A stretch of DNA of 64,000 nucleotides from Ryuthela nishihirai (Eukaryota; Arthropoda; Arachnida; Araneae; Heptathelidae): NCBI GenBank assembly GCA_038380435.1, contig JAWZYU010000034.1:20749404-20813403 (forward strand), given 5' to 3'. The position numbers and the translations under genes are program-made. This document shows, one piece after another, positions 1 to 9,554 of this stretch; position 1 is the first letter of the stretch; the number at the start of each line of letters is the position of its first letter. The notes under the pieces were generated by a model that was not told where the DNA came from, made no database searches, and was given only the letters and a program-made list of their open reading frames with translations.

Positions 1-330
1 AATAATATTGAAATTAATATCATCGCAGTATATAGATCTCCTAGTAAAATATAATAAAAAATAAATAAAAAATACTGGTTCCTAAAAGAAATTTCTGAGT
101 ATTTATTAAAAAGGTCTGGAATTAAAAATTTAATTATTGTTGGTGATATTAATATTGATGTGGCAAATACTAATTAATATGGTTGTGATTTGTATTTAAA
201 TACTTTGATTGAATTTGGTTTAGAACAAATCGTTAAGGGTTTTACTAGAGAGGACGAAACATTAACTAAAATTACAAGGACGTTAATTGATCATGTTTTG
301 GTTAAAACAAGTAGTTTTGATGTTAAAAGT
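1..330 (+). pseudogene. LINE endonuclease-domain remnant
   Basis: Conceptual translation gives AVYRSPS near base 25, LIIVGDINID near 132 and IDHVLVK near 286. These resemble the apurinic-like endonuclease motifs of LINEs: the central GDFN-type motif and a late DH motif. Stops interrupt the frame near 50 and 175. The domain starts before the window. Soon after, a 24-bp segment at 356-379 is repeated directly at 392-415, a small local duplication. Confidence 0.7.
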
Positions 331-424
331 AAAACATATAGAAATAAATTTGCAGATTGTTCATTATGGTATCTTAATTGTGGTATCAGAAATTGTTCAT
401 TATGGTATCTTAATTAAGATTTTT

Positions 425-1242
425 AAAAAGAATATTAGCTCTAATGATGTTACATTTTTGAAAGAGGATTATTGTAGACCAATCACTCTATTAACAATTT
501 TTGATAAGATAATGGAAAAATACGTTGGAGATCGCTTGCAAAATTTTTTGAATAAAATTAATTTTCTGTCAAGTCAGCAATTTGGATTCCGTAAAGGTAT
601 GGGAACGCAAAGTCTTTTGGAAGATCTTATTAATATTAATTTAAATATAGGAAAGAAATGCGTTGCGATATTTATCGACTTAAATAAAGCATTTGATTCA
701 GTTGACATTGATATCTTGCTACAGAAATTATATTTACTTGATATAAGAAGGAATATTTTTGAATGGTTTAAAAGCTACTTATTACATAGAGAAATAATTA
801 TGAAAATAAATGATAATTTTAGCGATAAATTTCAATCAATTTTGGAGTTCCACAAGGATCTATTCTCGGCCCTATGCTATTTCAAATATACATAAATGAT
901 TTGGCTAATATTAATTTCGATAGTAAATTATATATGTATGCTGATGCTACAGTGCTAATCAACTTCCACTCTGATTTAGAATACGCTATTTGCAATCTAC
1001 AAAGTGATTTCAATAAAGCAGTTAAATGGTTTGCTATTAACAAACTGAGTGTAAACGAGAAAAAAACTAAATTTATGTGTATTGGTTCTCAACAACCTAC
1101 ACTTAATAGAAGAATTACTAAGCATCGAATAAGTTGTACTATGCTGGATGGTTTATCACCTGGTATATGCAATTGTCCTAAAATAGAAGAAGTAAACGAA
1201 ATAATTTACCTAGGCTTGAAAATGAATTCGAAAATGAAATGA
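425..1242 (+). pseudogene. LINE reverse-transcriptase remnant with damaged active site
   Basis: The 5' part encodes RT fingers/palm motifs: YCRPITLL, QQFGFRKGMGTQSLL and IFIDLNKAFDSVD. Around 840-855 the frame shifts, after which GVPQGSILGPMLF and the catalytic-loop region follow in another frame. The expected YADD/FADD catalytic motif reads YADAT (about 937-951), so the second aspartate is lost. Only about 180 nt separate the endonuclease end from the RT start, so the usual long linker has been deleted. Non-functional. Confidence 0.85.
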
Positions 1243-1255
1243 ATAAACATATTGA

Positions 1256-2184
1256 TTGGATGTGTTCAAACTACGATTTGTAGCATTTAAAATTAGGAAA
1301 CTTAACATGTTTGTTGATACACAGATAACTATTTTAGTATATAAAGCACTTTTTGAATCTATAATTAGGTATGGGATAACAGTTTATGGAACAGCCTATA
1401 ACACAGAATTAAATAAAATTAAAGGAATACAATTTAGTCTGCTAAAAGAATTGTGTAATAAATAAATAAATACCCCCTCAAGCAGCTGCTTGCCACAGAG
1501 GTCTGACAGTAGCCTGTCAGTTTATATGCCATAGTAGAAGGTCTGAGAGGATGGCAGGACCTCAGCAGAAAAACGACACAAACAGCCATGCCTTACCCGG
1601 GGCTCGAACCCAGGTCCCGTAGATCAGTAGCCAAGCGCGCTAACCACTCGGCCACGGGACGGTTAAAAAAAATAAATACCCCCTCAAGCAGCTGCTTGCC
1701 ACAGAGGTCTGACAGGAGCCTGTCAGTTTATATGCCATAAGTAGGTCTGAGAGGATGGCAGGACCTCAGCAGAAAAACGACACATACATCCATGCCTCGA
1801 ACCCAGGTCCCGTAGATCAGTAGTCAAGTACTCTAACCACTCGGCCACGGACGGCTATGATTGTGTAATACAGAAGTTAAATATTCCCTTACAACGAAAG
1901 ATGATATATTCAATTTGTTCAAAATTTTATCACTTGAAAGTTTATATGTGTTTGTTTCTGTTATCAATAACTTCTTTGATGATACCTATAAGCAAAATAT
2001 TTGCCACAATAAGTTTACTAGAAAAAAGGCTATGGGTTTTTTGAAACAACCAAACTTTTATAATAATTACGGACGAAATTCCAAAGAATATCAAAATCCC
2101 TACCTATTTAACTTGCTTCCTAGAGAAATAGTTAACTTAAAAAAAAAAGTTGTGATTTTAAAGATAAATTATTTCAGTGGTTAA
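1256..2184 (+). pseudogene. LINE C-terminal coding remnant split by a SINE dimer
   Basis: Coding-like sequence ends at LLKELCN near 1460 and resumes at CNTEVKYS from 1861. The SINE insertion between is flanked by an 11-bp duplication, attgtgtaata, at 1450-1460 and 1860-1870. Mentally removing the insertion and one repeat copy keeps the reading frame across the junction, so the SINE landed in a frame that was still open locally. The remnant ends near 2184 before the 3' UTR. Confidence 0.75.
1461..1859 (-). mobile_element. SINE family A, head-to-tail dimer
   Basis: Two minus-strand copies (about 1461-1672 and 1673-1859) lie in tandem. Read on the minus strand, each has a tRNA-like head with an A-box-like gtggttagcgcgcttgg and a B-box-like ggttcgagccc (the second is decayed), then a body ending gcagctgcttgagggggta and a short (AAAT)-type tail. 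A single 11-bp target-site duplication (1450-1460, 1860-1870) flanks both, so they entered the LINE as one unit or duplicated after insertion. Confidence 0.85.
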
Positions 2185-2322
2185 TGAAAAAGTGATGTTT
2201 TTATTTGGAAACTTTCTTCATTTTGTCGGTTTTCTTTCTCATTTATTCCTTTTTTTCTCTCCTTCATTTTTTGTACTACTCAGGCAATCTAGATCATATC
2301 TGTAAAAACATATATGTACATT

Positions 2323-2349
2323 CCCGCTGATAAGCTTCGGCTTAGTGGG
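2323..2349 (+). other. UUCG-capped hairpin in LINE 3' UTR
   Basis: Arms cccgct+aagc and gctt+agtggg pair around a ttcg loop, with a three-base gat bulge on the left side and one G-U pair. It lies about 45 bp before the TTTGAA-repeat tail. Structured 3' ends are often what a LINE's RT recognises; that role here is inference. Confidence 0.6.
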
Positions 2350-2437
2350 ATTTTTTATGTAATATAATTATAGATAATACTTATTGAAAATAAATTTGAA
2401 TTTGAATTTGAAAAAAATAAATAATAAGAGAAATTTA

Positions 2438-2712
2438 ATTTATATAAACTGACAGGCTCCTGTCAGACCTCTGTGGCAAGCTGCTGCTTGAGGGGGGTAT
2501 TTATTTTAGCCGTCCCACGACCGAGTGGTTAGCGCGCTTGGCTACTGATCTAAGGGACCTGGGTTCGAGCCCCGGATAAGGCATGGCTATTTGTGTCGTT
2601 TTTCTGCTGAGGTCCTGCCATCCTCTCAGACCTTCTACTATGGCATATAAACTGACAGGCTCCTGTCAGACCTCTGTGGCAAGCAGCTGCTTGAGGGGGT
2701 ATTTTTTTTTTT
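2438..2712 (+). mobile_element. SINE family A, partial copy plus full copy
   Basis: A 3' fragment (about 2438-2508) is followed directly by a complete copy whose tRNA-like head starts near 2509 (A-box-like about 2525-2541, B-box-like 2562-2572) and which ends at gcttgagggggtatt. This is the second tail-to-head dimer of the family in 1.3 kb. A 106-codon frame from 2583 lies within it and beyond; it is not a gene. Confidence 0.85.
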
Positions 2713-3419
2713 CATTTATAAATGAAAAATTAGAGAATTATTTCGTTCTGTGGATGCAAAGCGAAAATCGACGCTATATATTTCCAAAATATGTTTTACA
2801 TGGAGAAATCTTACGGAAGGTAAACTTGATACTTGATAGAGGATCGTTATTTTATCAAAATACCGAATTTCGAAAATATTCGGTAAGTTTTAAAGAATTA
2901 TGAAAGCTGCAATATTTAACACTGGGGATGCCATTAGTGAAAAACTTCTGTTAAATTGACGAACTTGCACAAATGTTTGCGGAGACTTCTGAAACAGAAA
3001 TTGTTTTCTTAAATCCTTTGAAATAATGCTTATCGACTTTTGAAGCAAATCATTATTCATCACATTAATGTTAAATATTCGAACTCTAAATTCTGAACGA
3101 ATAGTGTGGAAAATGAAATTTTGATACATTGAGATCTTTGATTTATCATCGACTATATTCTTCCAGAAATAAACGAACCTATTTCAGAAGTTATAGATCA
3201 TCGCAATTAACTTTCCAGTGGTATAATATGGAAATACTCAATTTGTTTTTCGACAGTGGGCGTTCATTAAGTGATGAGCAAATGGTTAATTTATTTTATA
3301 AAATCTGAAATTAAAAGCTTAGGCTAATAAATTTTGTTGTTCCTTTTTCACAAATAAAGTTTGTCATTCCCGAAATAACTTTCGGTCACAGACTACTTTC
3401 CTTAGTCACTAATCTAGCA
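2713..3419. other. AT-rich sequence, no gene recognised
   Basis: No coding or RNA feature is supported. A 79-codon minus-strand frame at 2890-3129 has no recognisable motif and no splice or promoter context; I treat it as chance. Confidence 0.6.
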
Positions 3420-3577
3420 GGGGTGACTCAGTCGGTAGCGCGCCAGGCTCGTAATCTGTAGTTTCCAGGTTCGAGTCCCAGCTGGGTCAGCGTTGAGATT
3501 TATCTCCGCAAAATTCCCCCACATGGTCATTAGGGTCACACCAAAAAAGTGCCGCTCAGAGGTAAAACAACCCAACC
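3420..3577 (+). mobile_element. SINE family B, internally deleted copy
   Basis: The tRNA-like head (tgactcagtcggtagcgcg, then ggttcgagtccc) and the gcgttgagatttatctccgc segment are present. The sequence then jumps to the last part of the tail (gtgccgctcagaggtaaaac, aacccaacc). The whole middle of the element is missing. Confidence 0.85.
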
Positions 3578-4234
3578 TATATCAGTTCCCTGCTTAAAAA
3601 TACCATTTTTTTTTAGTTTCGTAATTCCTTCTTCCAATGGCAATTTTTATCGACTGGATTTGAAATACGAACAAAAGGGACTATTTTTCTTAGCTGATAT
3701 TTTATTCATGATATATTAAACAATCTGTAAATACATAGAGAAATAACAAGCAACAAATAGATAAGGGCTATTCACAAAAAGGTAATGGTTTTGTACTCTT
3801 ATTTTTGAGAAAAAGTCTCATCAGATAAAGAACTACAAATGTTGCAATCAATTAAATGTTGTTTTCCGTGCAAAGTGAAATTGCTGAAATCGATTACGAT
3901 CTTCTAAAATAAAAAAAAAAACACTTTAGGCAGATGTGATCTTCAGGCAGACCACATAATTTTCTGTTCACAATTTCATCAAAAATATCTCTGAAGTTCT
4001 CGTAAATTCTGTTACAGTTTTTTTGTTGATTTATCCAAGTTCTCCTTTCTTATTTGCTATCAGTATTTTATCGTAAAATTAATATTCAGTTATTTATTTT
4101 AAGCTAGCAAAACAGTGAGTGTCATTTACGCAGCAAAGAACTTATCTGTATTCTTTTTCCAGATCTTCTAAAAGAGTTTTAATAGTTCTTGTATTAAATA
4201 TCAATGAATGTTTTTCTCTTTACCATTGGTAGTT
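3578..4234. other. AT-rich sequence, possible distal polyA signal
   Basis: No gene seen. On the minus strand an AATAAA occurs at 4098-4093, the first canonical signal I find downstream of the noggin stop codon. It is about 975 bp away with a SINE between, so the assignment is weak. Confidence 0.4.
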
Positions 4235-4782
4235 GGGGCGGGGGTGGCTCAGTCGGTAGCGCGCCAGGCTCGTAATCTGTAGTTCCCAGGTTCGAGTCCC
4301 AGCTGGGTCAGCGTTGAGATTTCCGCAAAATTCCCCGCCATGCTCACGGTCAGTAGGGGGACACCGATGGGCTTGGAAAGGCCGCCGTCCGTCGGATGGG
4401 ACATATAGCCGTGGCCCCGTGTGCGGGAGAGCCATACCCTGTGCACGTTAAAGAAGACGCTGCATGGCCTTGACGGGAGGCTACCATCTGTCTCCCAACA
4501 GCTGTTCCAGTGGGTCCCCTACCCCAACCTTCTCTGAGCCTTTGGGGTCCATGTGACCTGGCCATTTAGACCATGGTGTGCAAAAAAGTGCCGCTCAGAG
4601 GTAAAACAACCCAACGTTAAAGAACACGCTGGATGGCCTTGACGGGAGGCTACCATCTGTCTCCCAACAGCTGTTCCAGTGGGTCCCCTCCTCCAACCTT
4701 CTCTGAGCCTTCGGGGTCCTTGTGGACTGCCATTTAGCCCATGGTGTGCAAAAAAGTGCCTCTCAGAGGTAAAACAATCCAA
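4235..4782 (+). mobile_element. SINE family B with two tail monomers
   Basis: The head begins ggggcgggggtggctcagtc, with an A-box-like element about 4245-4260 and a B-box ggttcgagtccc at 4289-4300. The position equivalent to an anticodon reads CGT in ctcgtaatctg. A unique body follows to about 4445, then two copies of a tail monomer of about 169 bp (the first ends near 4613), closing with aaaacaatccaatt. Reading frames on both strands here are element-derived. Confidence 0.9.
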
Positions 4783-5071
4783 TTCAATTATGCACATAGC
4801 TTTAAATAATCTAACTGAATTATAACTCGCTCATTAAAAAAAAATAGAAAAATAACTGAGATGTAAGCTTTTGAAAAATATAAAAAATAACTTCCAAAAT
4901 CTAACTGTTTTTACAGAGATGGCAAAAAGCAGTATATATCTAATTTGCATTTTTTTTTTAAAAAGCTACAGTTTGTTTTCGATTGTCTTTAACGCCAAAC
5001 ACGGTTTTAGCGGAGAAGCCATTTCTTGTGTTTCGAATTTCGTCGCCTGAATTGCGTGAGTGTCGGTTGCC
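4783..5071. other. Short spacer, likely noggin 3' UTR
   Basis: AT-rich and immediately downstream (minus strand) of the noggin stop. I find no canonical AATAAA/ATTAAA on the minus strand here. No other feature seen. Confidence 0.4.
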
Positions 5072-5863
5072 TCAGCACGTGCAGAAGCACTCGGTGGTGA
5101 TGGGGAAGGGCACGCGCACCCACTCGCACTTCAATCTCCTCTTGATTTTCTCCGCGTCGTTGGTCGATGCCCATCGCCGATTCCTGATGATCACTTCTCC
5201 GGAGGACAGCTTCCTACCCCGGCTCCTTCCCTTCCTGTTGCGGCAGTGCCACCTCAGCACGTGCACGGTGGTGCTGCTGGCGGGCACGCAGTGCATGCCC
5301 GGCGGCCACGAGCAGGCTCCGTGCTTGTCGACGCAGTCTCCCTTGCGCAGCCAACGTGGCCAGAAGAGAGGCCCGATGTCTTCCCAGAGGAAGGCCACGG
5401 GGCACGAAGCGCGCTTCAAAAGCCACGACCGAAGAGCTTCTTCGGCTTCGGTGTCCGTTACCAGGTGCGCGAGTTCTTCCGTGAAGTTCAACTCGTGCAG
5501 CTGCTGTAAGAGTCGATCCGAGACCCATCCGCGCGGGAGTAACGAATCGAACTTGTTCTCCACCTCGGGGGTCGGTTTCTCCTCCGCCATCCACTGGGGT
5601 TTGAAGTCGTCGCCTAGCAACCGCATCAGAAATTCGCTCTCCATCTGTTTCTTCTTCGGCAACCGCATGTAGCGAGATCCGATGTCGAGCACTTGCGACT
5701 GAGGCGAGACCGTGCTCGAAGTCGTCGGGAGCCGCAGAGGTCGTCGCACCGATCGGTGATATTCGAGATCGTCGTCGTAGTCGAACTCCTCCGAGTCCAT
5801 GATGGTGAGGGATGCGGCTCCTCGCAGGACGACGCAGGCGAGCATGAAGAGGGAATAATTCAT
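5072..5863 (-). CDS. nog: Noggin-family secreted BMP antagonist, insert-bearing variant
   Basis: Noggin binds BMP ligands outside the cell and blocks receptor contact. The 263-residue product has a signal peptide (about 1-18) and an acidic stretch (23-34). The segment KKKQMESEFLMRLLGDDF (70-87) and PQWMA (89-93) match the vertebrate LLRSLLGG/DPGFMA region. There is one N-glycosylation sequon at N126. The C-terminal domain has CPVAFLWEDIGPLFWPRW, PPGMHC and VLRWHC. Nine mature cysteines (154, 177, 184, 192, 207, 246, 259, 261, 263), ending ECFCTC, match the noggin number and order. Between C207 and C246 lie 38 residues, where human noggin has seven: a basic insert of about 31. The basic stretch before the first domain cysteine in vertebrates is acidic here (TDTEAEEA). 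The reading frame is GC-rich against AT-rich flanks. The start is the first ATG after a strong splice acceptor. The insert recalls the noggin-like (nlg) class known from planarians, so orthology to nog itself is less certain than family membership. Confidence 0.93.
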   Translation of the reverse strand: MNYSLFMLACVVLRGAASLTIMDSEEFDYDDDLEYHRSVRRPLRLPTTSSTVSPQSQVLDIGSRYMRLPKKKQMESEFLMRLLGDDFKPQWMAEEKPTPEVENKFDSLLPRGWVSDRLLQQLHELNFTEELAHLVTDTEAEEALRSWLLKRASCPVAFLWEDIGPLFWPRWLRKGDCVDKHGACSWPPGMHCVPASSTTVHVLRWHCRNRKGRSRGRKLSSGEVIIRNRRWASTNDAEKIKRRLKCEWVRVPFPITTECFCTC

Positions 5864-5890
5864 CGCAGAGAAGCTGAAAAAAGAGAAAAT
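5864..5890 (-). other. 3' splice acceptor and 5' UTR start of noggin exon 2
   Basis: Read on the minus strand, a pyrimidine tract ttttctcttttttcag ends at 5874. Ten untranslated bases (5873-5864) then precede the ATG at 5863. This is a near-ideal acceptor and implies an upstream exon. Confidence 0.75.
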
Positions 5891-5933
5891 TTTGATTTTC
5901 AGAGGTTTGACAAGGAAATGAAATAACCAGAGA

Positions 5934-5993
5934 GCAATTACATTGTAATATTACAATGTAATGCAATTGCATAGCAATTACATTGTAATATTT
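5934..5993. repeat. Perfect 26-bp palindrome plus direct repeat near acceptor
   Basis: Bases 5937-5962 form a perfect palindrome of attacattgtaat with its complement. The agcaattacattgtaatatt unit at the left recurs about 40 bp further on. It lies 60-120 nt inside the proposed intron. Confidence 0.7.
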
Positions 5994-6075
5994 GAGTTGG
6001 CTTAAGAGCTAAAATAATTATTTATCATAGTAAGGCATAAAATTTGATTTCTAACACAATGAAATGTCACGTGTC

Positions 6076-6891
6076 TTGGGTTGGGTTTGTTTTACCTCTG
6101 AGCGGCACTTGTTTGCACACCACACCATGGGCTAAATGGCCAGGTCACATGGATCCCGAAGGCTCAGAGAAGGTTGGGGGAGGGAACCCACTGGAACAGC
6201 TGTTGGGAGACAGATGGTAGCCTCCCGTCAAGGCCATCCAGCGTGTTCTTTAACGTTGGGTTGTTTTACCTCTGAGCGGCACTTGTTTGCACACCATGGG
6301 CTAAATGGCCAGGTCACATGGACCCCGAAGGGTCAGAGAAGGTTGGGTGAGGGGACCCACTGGAACAGCTGTTGGGAGACAGATGGTAGCCTCCCGTCAA
6401 GGCCATCCAGCGTGTTCTTTAACGTTGGGTTGTATTACCTCTGAGCGGCACTTGTTTGCACACCATGGGCTAAATGGCCAGGTCACATGGACCCCGAAGG
6501 GTTGGGTTGGGTTTGTTTTACCTCTGAGCGGCACTTGTTTGCACACCATGGGTTAAATGGTCAGGTCACATGGACCCCGAAGGCTCAGAGAAGGTTGGGG
6601 GAGGGGACCCACTGCAACAGCTGTTGGGAGACAGATGGTAGCCTCCCGTCAAGGCCATCCAGCGTGTTCTTTAACGTGCACAGGGTATGTCTCTCCCGCA
6701 CACGGGGCCACGGCTTAACGTCAAATCCGACGAACGACGGCTTTTTCAAACCCAGCGATATCCCCTTCTGACCGTGGGCAGGGCTGGGAATTTTGCAGAG
6801 ATAAATCTCAACGCTGACCCAGCTGGGACTCGAACCTGGGAACTACAGATTACGAGCCTGGCGCGCTACCGACTGAGCCACCCCGTCCCCG
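6076..6891 (-). mobile_element. SINE family B with four tail monomers and intact TSD
   Basis: Reading left to right it shows the 3' tail first: monomers starting near 6076, 6254, 6424 (truncated) and 6500. The body follows (gtgcacagggtatg near 6676) and the tRNA-like head ends at 6891. A 12-bp duplication, atgtcacgtgtc, flanks the whole unit at 6064-6075 and 6892-6903, so the multimer behaves as one insertion. Confidence 0.92.
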
Positions 6892-6903
6892 ATGTCACGT
6901 GTC

Positions 6904-7142
6904 ACATCTAGGGGCAAACGGACCAGTCTTTTTTTTTCCTTTTAATTTTTTATTTTTAATTTAATTTTTTTAATTTTAATTTAAAATCCCCCCCCCTCTT
7001 CGAAATGTTAGTAGTAACAGAGGCGAAAAATATTAAATATAATATTTTTTCATGCACTTTTCAAGAATTTTTTTTAAAGATGTCTTAAACAGAGGGGGGG
7101 ACATCGATACTATAACGGACTACTTGACGTGAATAATTAAAT
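6904..7142. other. Low-complexity T/A and C-run spacer
   Basis: Contains runs of T and A and a poly-C stretch near 6988. Nothing gene-like. Confidence 0.6.
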
Positions 7143-8104
7143 GACCCACTGGAACAGCTGTTGGGAGACAGATGGTAGCCTCCCGTCAAGGCCATTAAGC
7201 GTGTTCTTTAACGTTGGGTTGTTTTACCTCTGAGCGGCACTTTTTTGCACACCATGGGCTAAATGGCCAGGTCACATGCACCCCGAAGGCTCAGAGAAGG
7301 TTGGGGGAGGGGACCCACTGGAACAGCTGTTGGGAGACAGATGGTAGCCTCCCGTCAAGGCCATCCAGCGTGTTCTTTAACGTTGGGTTGTTTTACCTCT
7401 GAGCGGCACTTTTTTGCACACCATGGGCTAAATGGCCAGGTCACATGGACCCCGAAGGCTCAGAGAAGGTTGGGGGAGGGGACCCACTGGAACAGCTGTT
7501 GGGAGACAGATGGTAGCCTCCCGTCAAAGCCATTAAGCGTGTTCTTTAACGTTGGGTTGTTTTACCTCTGAGCGGCACTTTTTTGCACACCATGATCTAA
7601 ATGGCCAGGTCACATGGACCCCGAAGGCTCAGAGAAGGTTGGGGGAGGGGACCCACTGGAACAGCTGTTGGGAGATAGATGGTAGCCTCCCGTCAAGGCC
7701 ATCCAGCGTGTTCTTTAACGTTGGGTTGTTTTATCTCTGAGCGGCACTTTTTTGCACACCATGGGCTAAATGGCCAGGTCAGATGGACCCCGTAGGCTCA
7801 GAGAAGGTTGGGGGAGGTGAACCACTGGAACAGCTGTTGGGAGACAGATGGTAGCCTCCCGTGGTAGGCCATCCAGCGTGTTCTTTAACGTGCACAGGGT
7901 ATGGCTCTCCCGCACACGGCGCCACGGCTTAACGTCCCATCCGACGGACGGCGGCCTTTCCAAGCCCATCGGTGTCCCCTACTGACCGTAGGCAGGGCGG
8001 GGAATTTTGCGGAGATAAATCTCAACGCTGACCTAGCTGGGACTCGAACCTGGGAACTACAGAATACGAACCTGGTGCGCTTCCGGCTGAGCCACCCCCG
8101 CCCC
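7143..8104 (-). mobile_element. SINE family B with four full tail monomers plus a partial
   Basis: It starts inside a monomer (gacccactggaacagctgtt). Full monomers follow from about 7211, 7380, 7549 and 7718 (169-bp spacing), then the body and a tRNA-like head ending at 8104. No target-site duplication is visible because the 3' end is truncated. The 62-102-codon frames are repeat shadows. Confidence 0.9.
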
Positions 8105-8490
8105 AAGGTACAGATACTTTGAGAGAAAGGCAAACGCGTTTTTACAAACCGCTAAAAATCCCCTTCTAAACTTCAGTGGATGACATCTGTGCAATTTATT
8201 TTTAACACTTATCTCTCGCAAATTCTTCGCCTTTCACAAGATCTATTCAAACTTATGCTTTTTGAACCCATTGAACCATATCCCTAAATAGAGGTTCAAA
8301 GAGACTGCGCAAATTCACTTCACTCAATGCGTCTGTCCTCAGTAATTTGGTGTTCAAGACTTAATTCAATTGAAACCCTGTTAGACATTCTTAACACACC
8401 TGATTCACTTTCTCATGGAAACTTTATAAGAAAATGACGAAATGTGGCAGCATATGTATTTGCAAAAAAGAATATATATCTTTTCTTTTC
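8105..8490. other. AT-rich intronic spacer
   Basis: No coding, RNA or repeat feature recognised. Confidence 0.5.
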
Positions 8491-8605
8491 GGACTTTGAG
8501 GCTGGATTACTTTACCTATGAGAGACACTTGTGACCCCATTAACGGCTGAATGGCAAGGTCTCAAGGATCCCAAGAGCCCAGAGGAGGTTGCGGAAAGGA
8601 CCTTT
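8491..8605 (-). mobile_element. Old, diverged SINE family B tail fragment
   Basis: The segments ggctggattactttacctat, gagagacacttgtgacccca and agaggaggttgcggaaagga align in order with the tail monomer, with many substitutions. It is much older than the near-identical monomers around it. Confidence 0.65.
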
Positions 8606-9209
8606 GTGTCACGTGACACGAGGTTGCCAGATCACTAATTTCTAAAAAAAATCGTTACCAGATATTTTTTCTGAATTCTGTAATCAGCTATAGTGTTCGG
8701 ATATTTTTTTTGAACGACTGTAGGTGGTCATATTATTTTGATACTAGATCGTGTGGGCTCACTCACGGAAATATTGAGCGTGCGCAGTTACCGTTCACAG
8801 CAAACAACTGGAGCGTTCACAGCAAACAAACTGGAGCGTGTGCAATAACTGCACACGCTCCAGTTTGCTGTGAACGGTAACTGGAGCGTGTACAGTTGAT
8901 GTACACGCTCCAGATATTTTTCCTGAATTCTGTAATCACGTGACACGAAGTTGCCAGATCACTAATTTCTAAAAAAATCGTTGCCAGATATTTTTTTCTG
9001 AATTCTGTAATCAACCATAGTGTTCAGATACTTTTTGAGCGACTGTAGGTGGTCATATTATTTTGAAGCGAACTGGAGCGTGTGCAGTAACTGCACACGC
9101 TCCTGCTGTGAACGGTAACTGGAGCGTGTACAGTTGCTGTACACGCTCCAGATATTTTTTCTGAATTCTGTAATCAACCATAGTGTTCGGATATTTTTTT
9201 GAGCGATTG
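8606..9209. mobile_element. Tc1/mariner-like palindromic MITE, left-truncated
   Basis: The right end reads tttttttgagcgattg followed by TA at 9210-9211, the mirror of the family's cagtcgctcaaaaaa start. The inside has nested inverted repeats built from gagcgtgtgcagtaactgc and gagcgtgtacagttgctgta. The left terminal repeat is missing. It encodes no transposase. Confidence 0.75.
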
Positions 9210-9222
9210 TACATCACCTCTA

Positions 9223-9416
9223 GACGTTCCGTAGCTGAGTGGTTAGCGCGCTTGGCTAGTGATATAAGGGACCTGGGTTCGTAAGCCATGGATGTTGGTG
9301 TCGTTTTTCTGCTGAGGTTCTGCCATCCTCTCAGACTTTCTGCTATGGCACATAAACTGACAGGCTCCTGTCAGACCTCTGTGGCAAGCAGCTGCTTGAG
9401 GGGGTATTTATTTTTT
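9223..9416 (+). mobile_element. SINE family A, single copy
   Basis: The head gttccgtagctgagtggtta (A-box-like) is followed by a decayed B-box (gggttcgtaagcc), the body with cctgccatcctctcagac-type sequence, and the end gcagctgcttgagggggtat. It abuts the MITE ending at 9209. Confidence 0.85.
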
Positions 9417-9554
9417 GATATAATGCACTATTATGATTTTTTAAGTCACGTGATGTGGGATAACATGTCAGTCCTTCTCATAACATGTAACTCAGCGGTC
9501 ACAGCATCTGACATGTTATCAGAAGATCGTAAATTCGGATCTCACCCGGCTAAA

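Larger units (their letters stand above)
1..2412 (+). mobile_element. Degenerate non-LTR retrotransposon (LINE, CR1/Jockey-like)
   Basis: The region carries, in order, endonuclease-like, reverse-transcriptase-like and C-terminal coding remnants, a 3' hairpin and a short repeated TTTGAA tail ending near 2412, which is the layout of a LINE. The 5' end lies outside the window. The element is dead: there are stops and frameshifts in all domains, the linker between endonuclease and RT is nearly gone, and a 399-bp SINE dimer sits in the C-terminal coding part. The clade call rests on the RT motifs (LNKAFDSVD, GVPQGSILGP) and the EN-RT order; it could be another LINE clade. Confidence 0.85.

Noticed and set aside
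2890..3129. 79-codon minus-strand frame
   Set aside because: AT-rich, no motif, no splice or promoter context.
4245..4305. tRNA gene (also similar heads in every SINE B and SINE A copy)
   Set aside because: A- and B-box-like motifs are present, but each is joined to a conserved SINE body and flanked by SINE duplications. None looks like a free-standing tRNA gene.
4983..5672. Plus-strand frames of 229 and 149 codons opposite noggin
   Set aside because: They are antisense shadows of the noggin coding exon; the minus-strand frame has clear family motifs.
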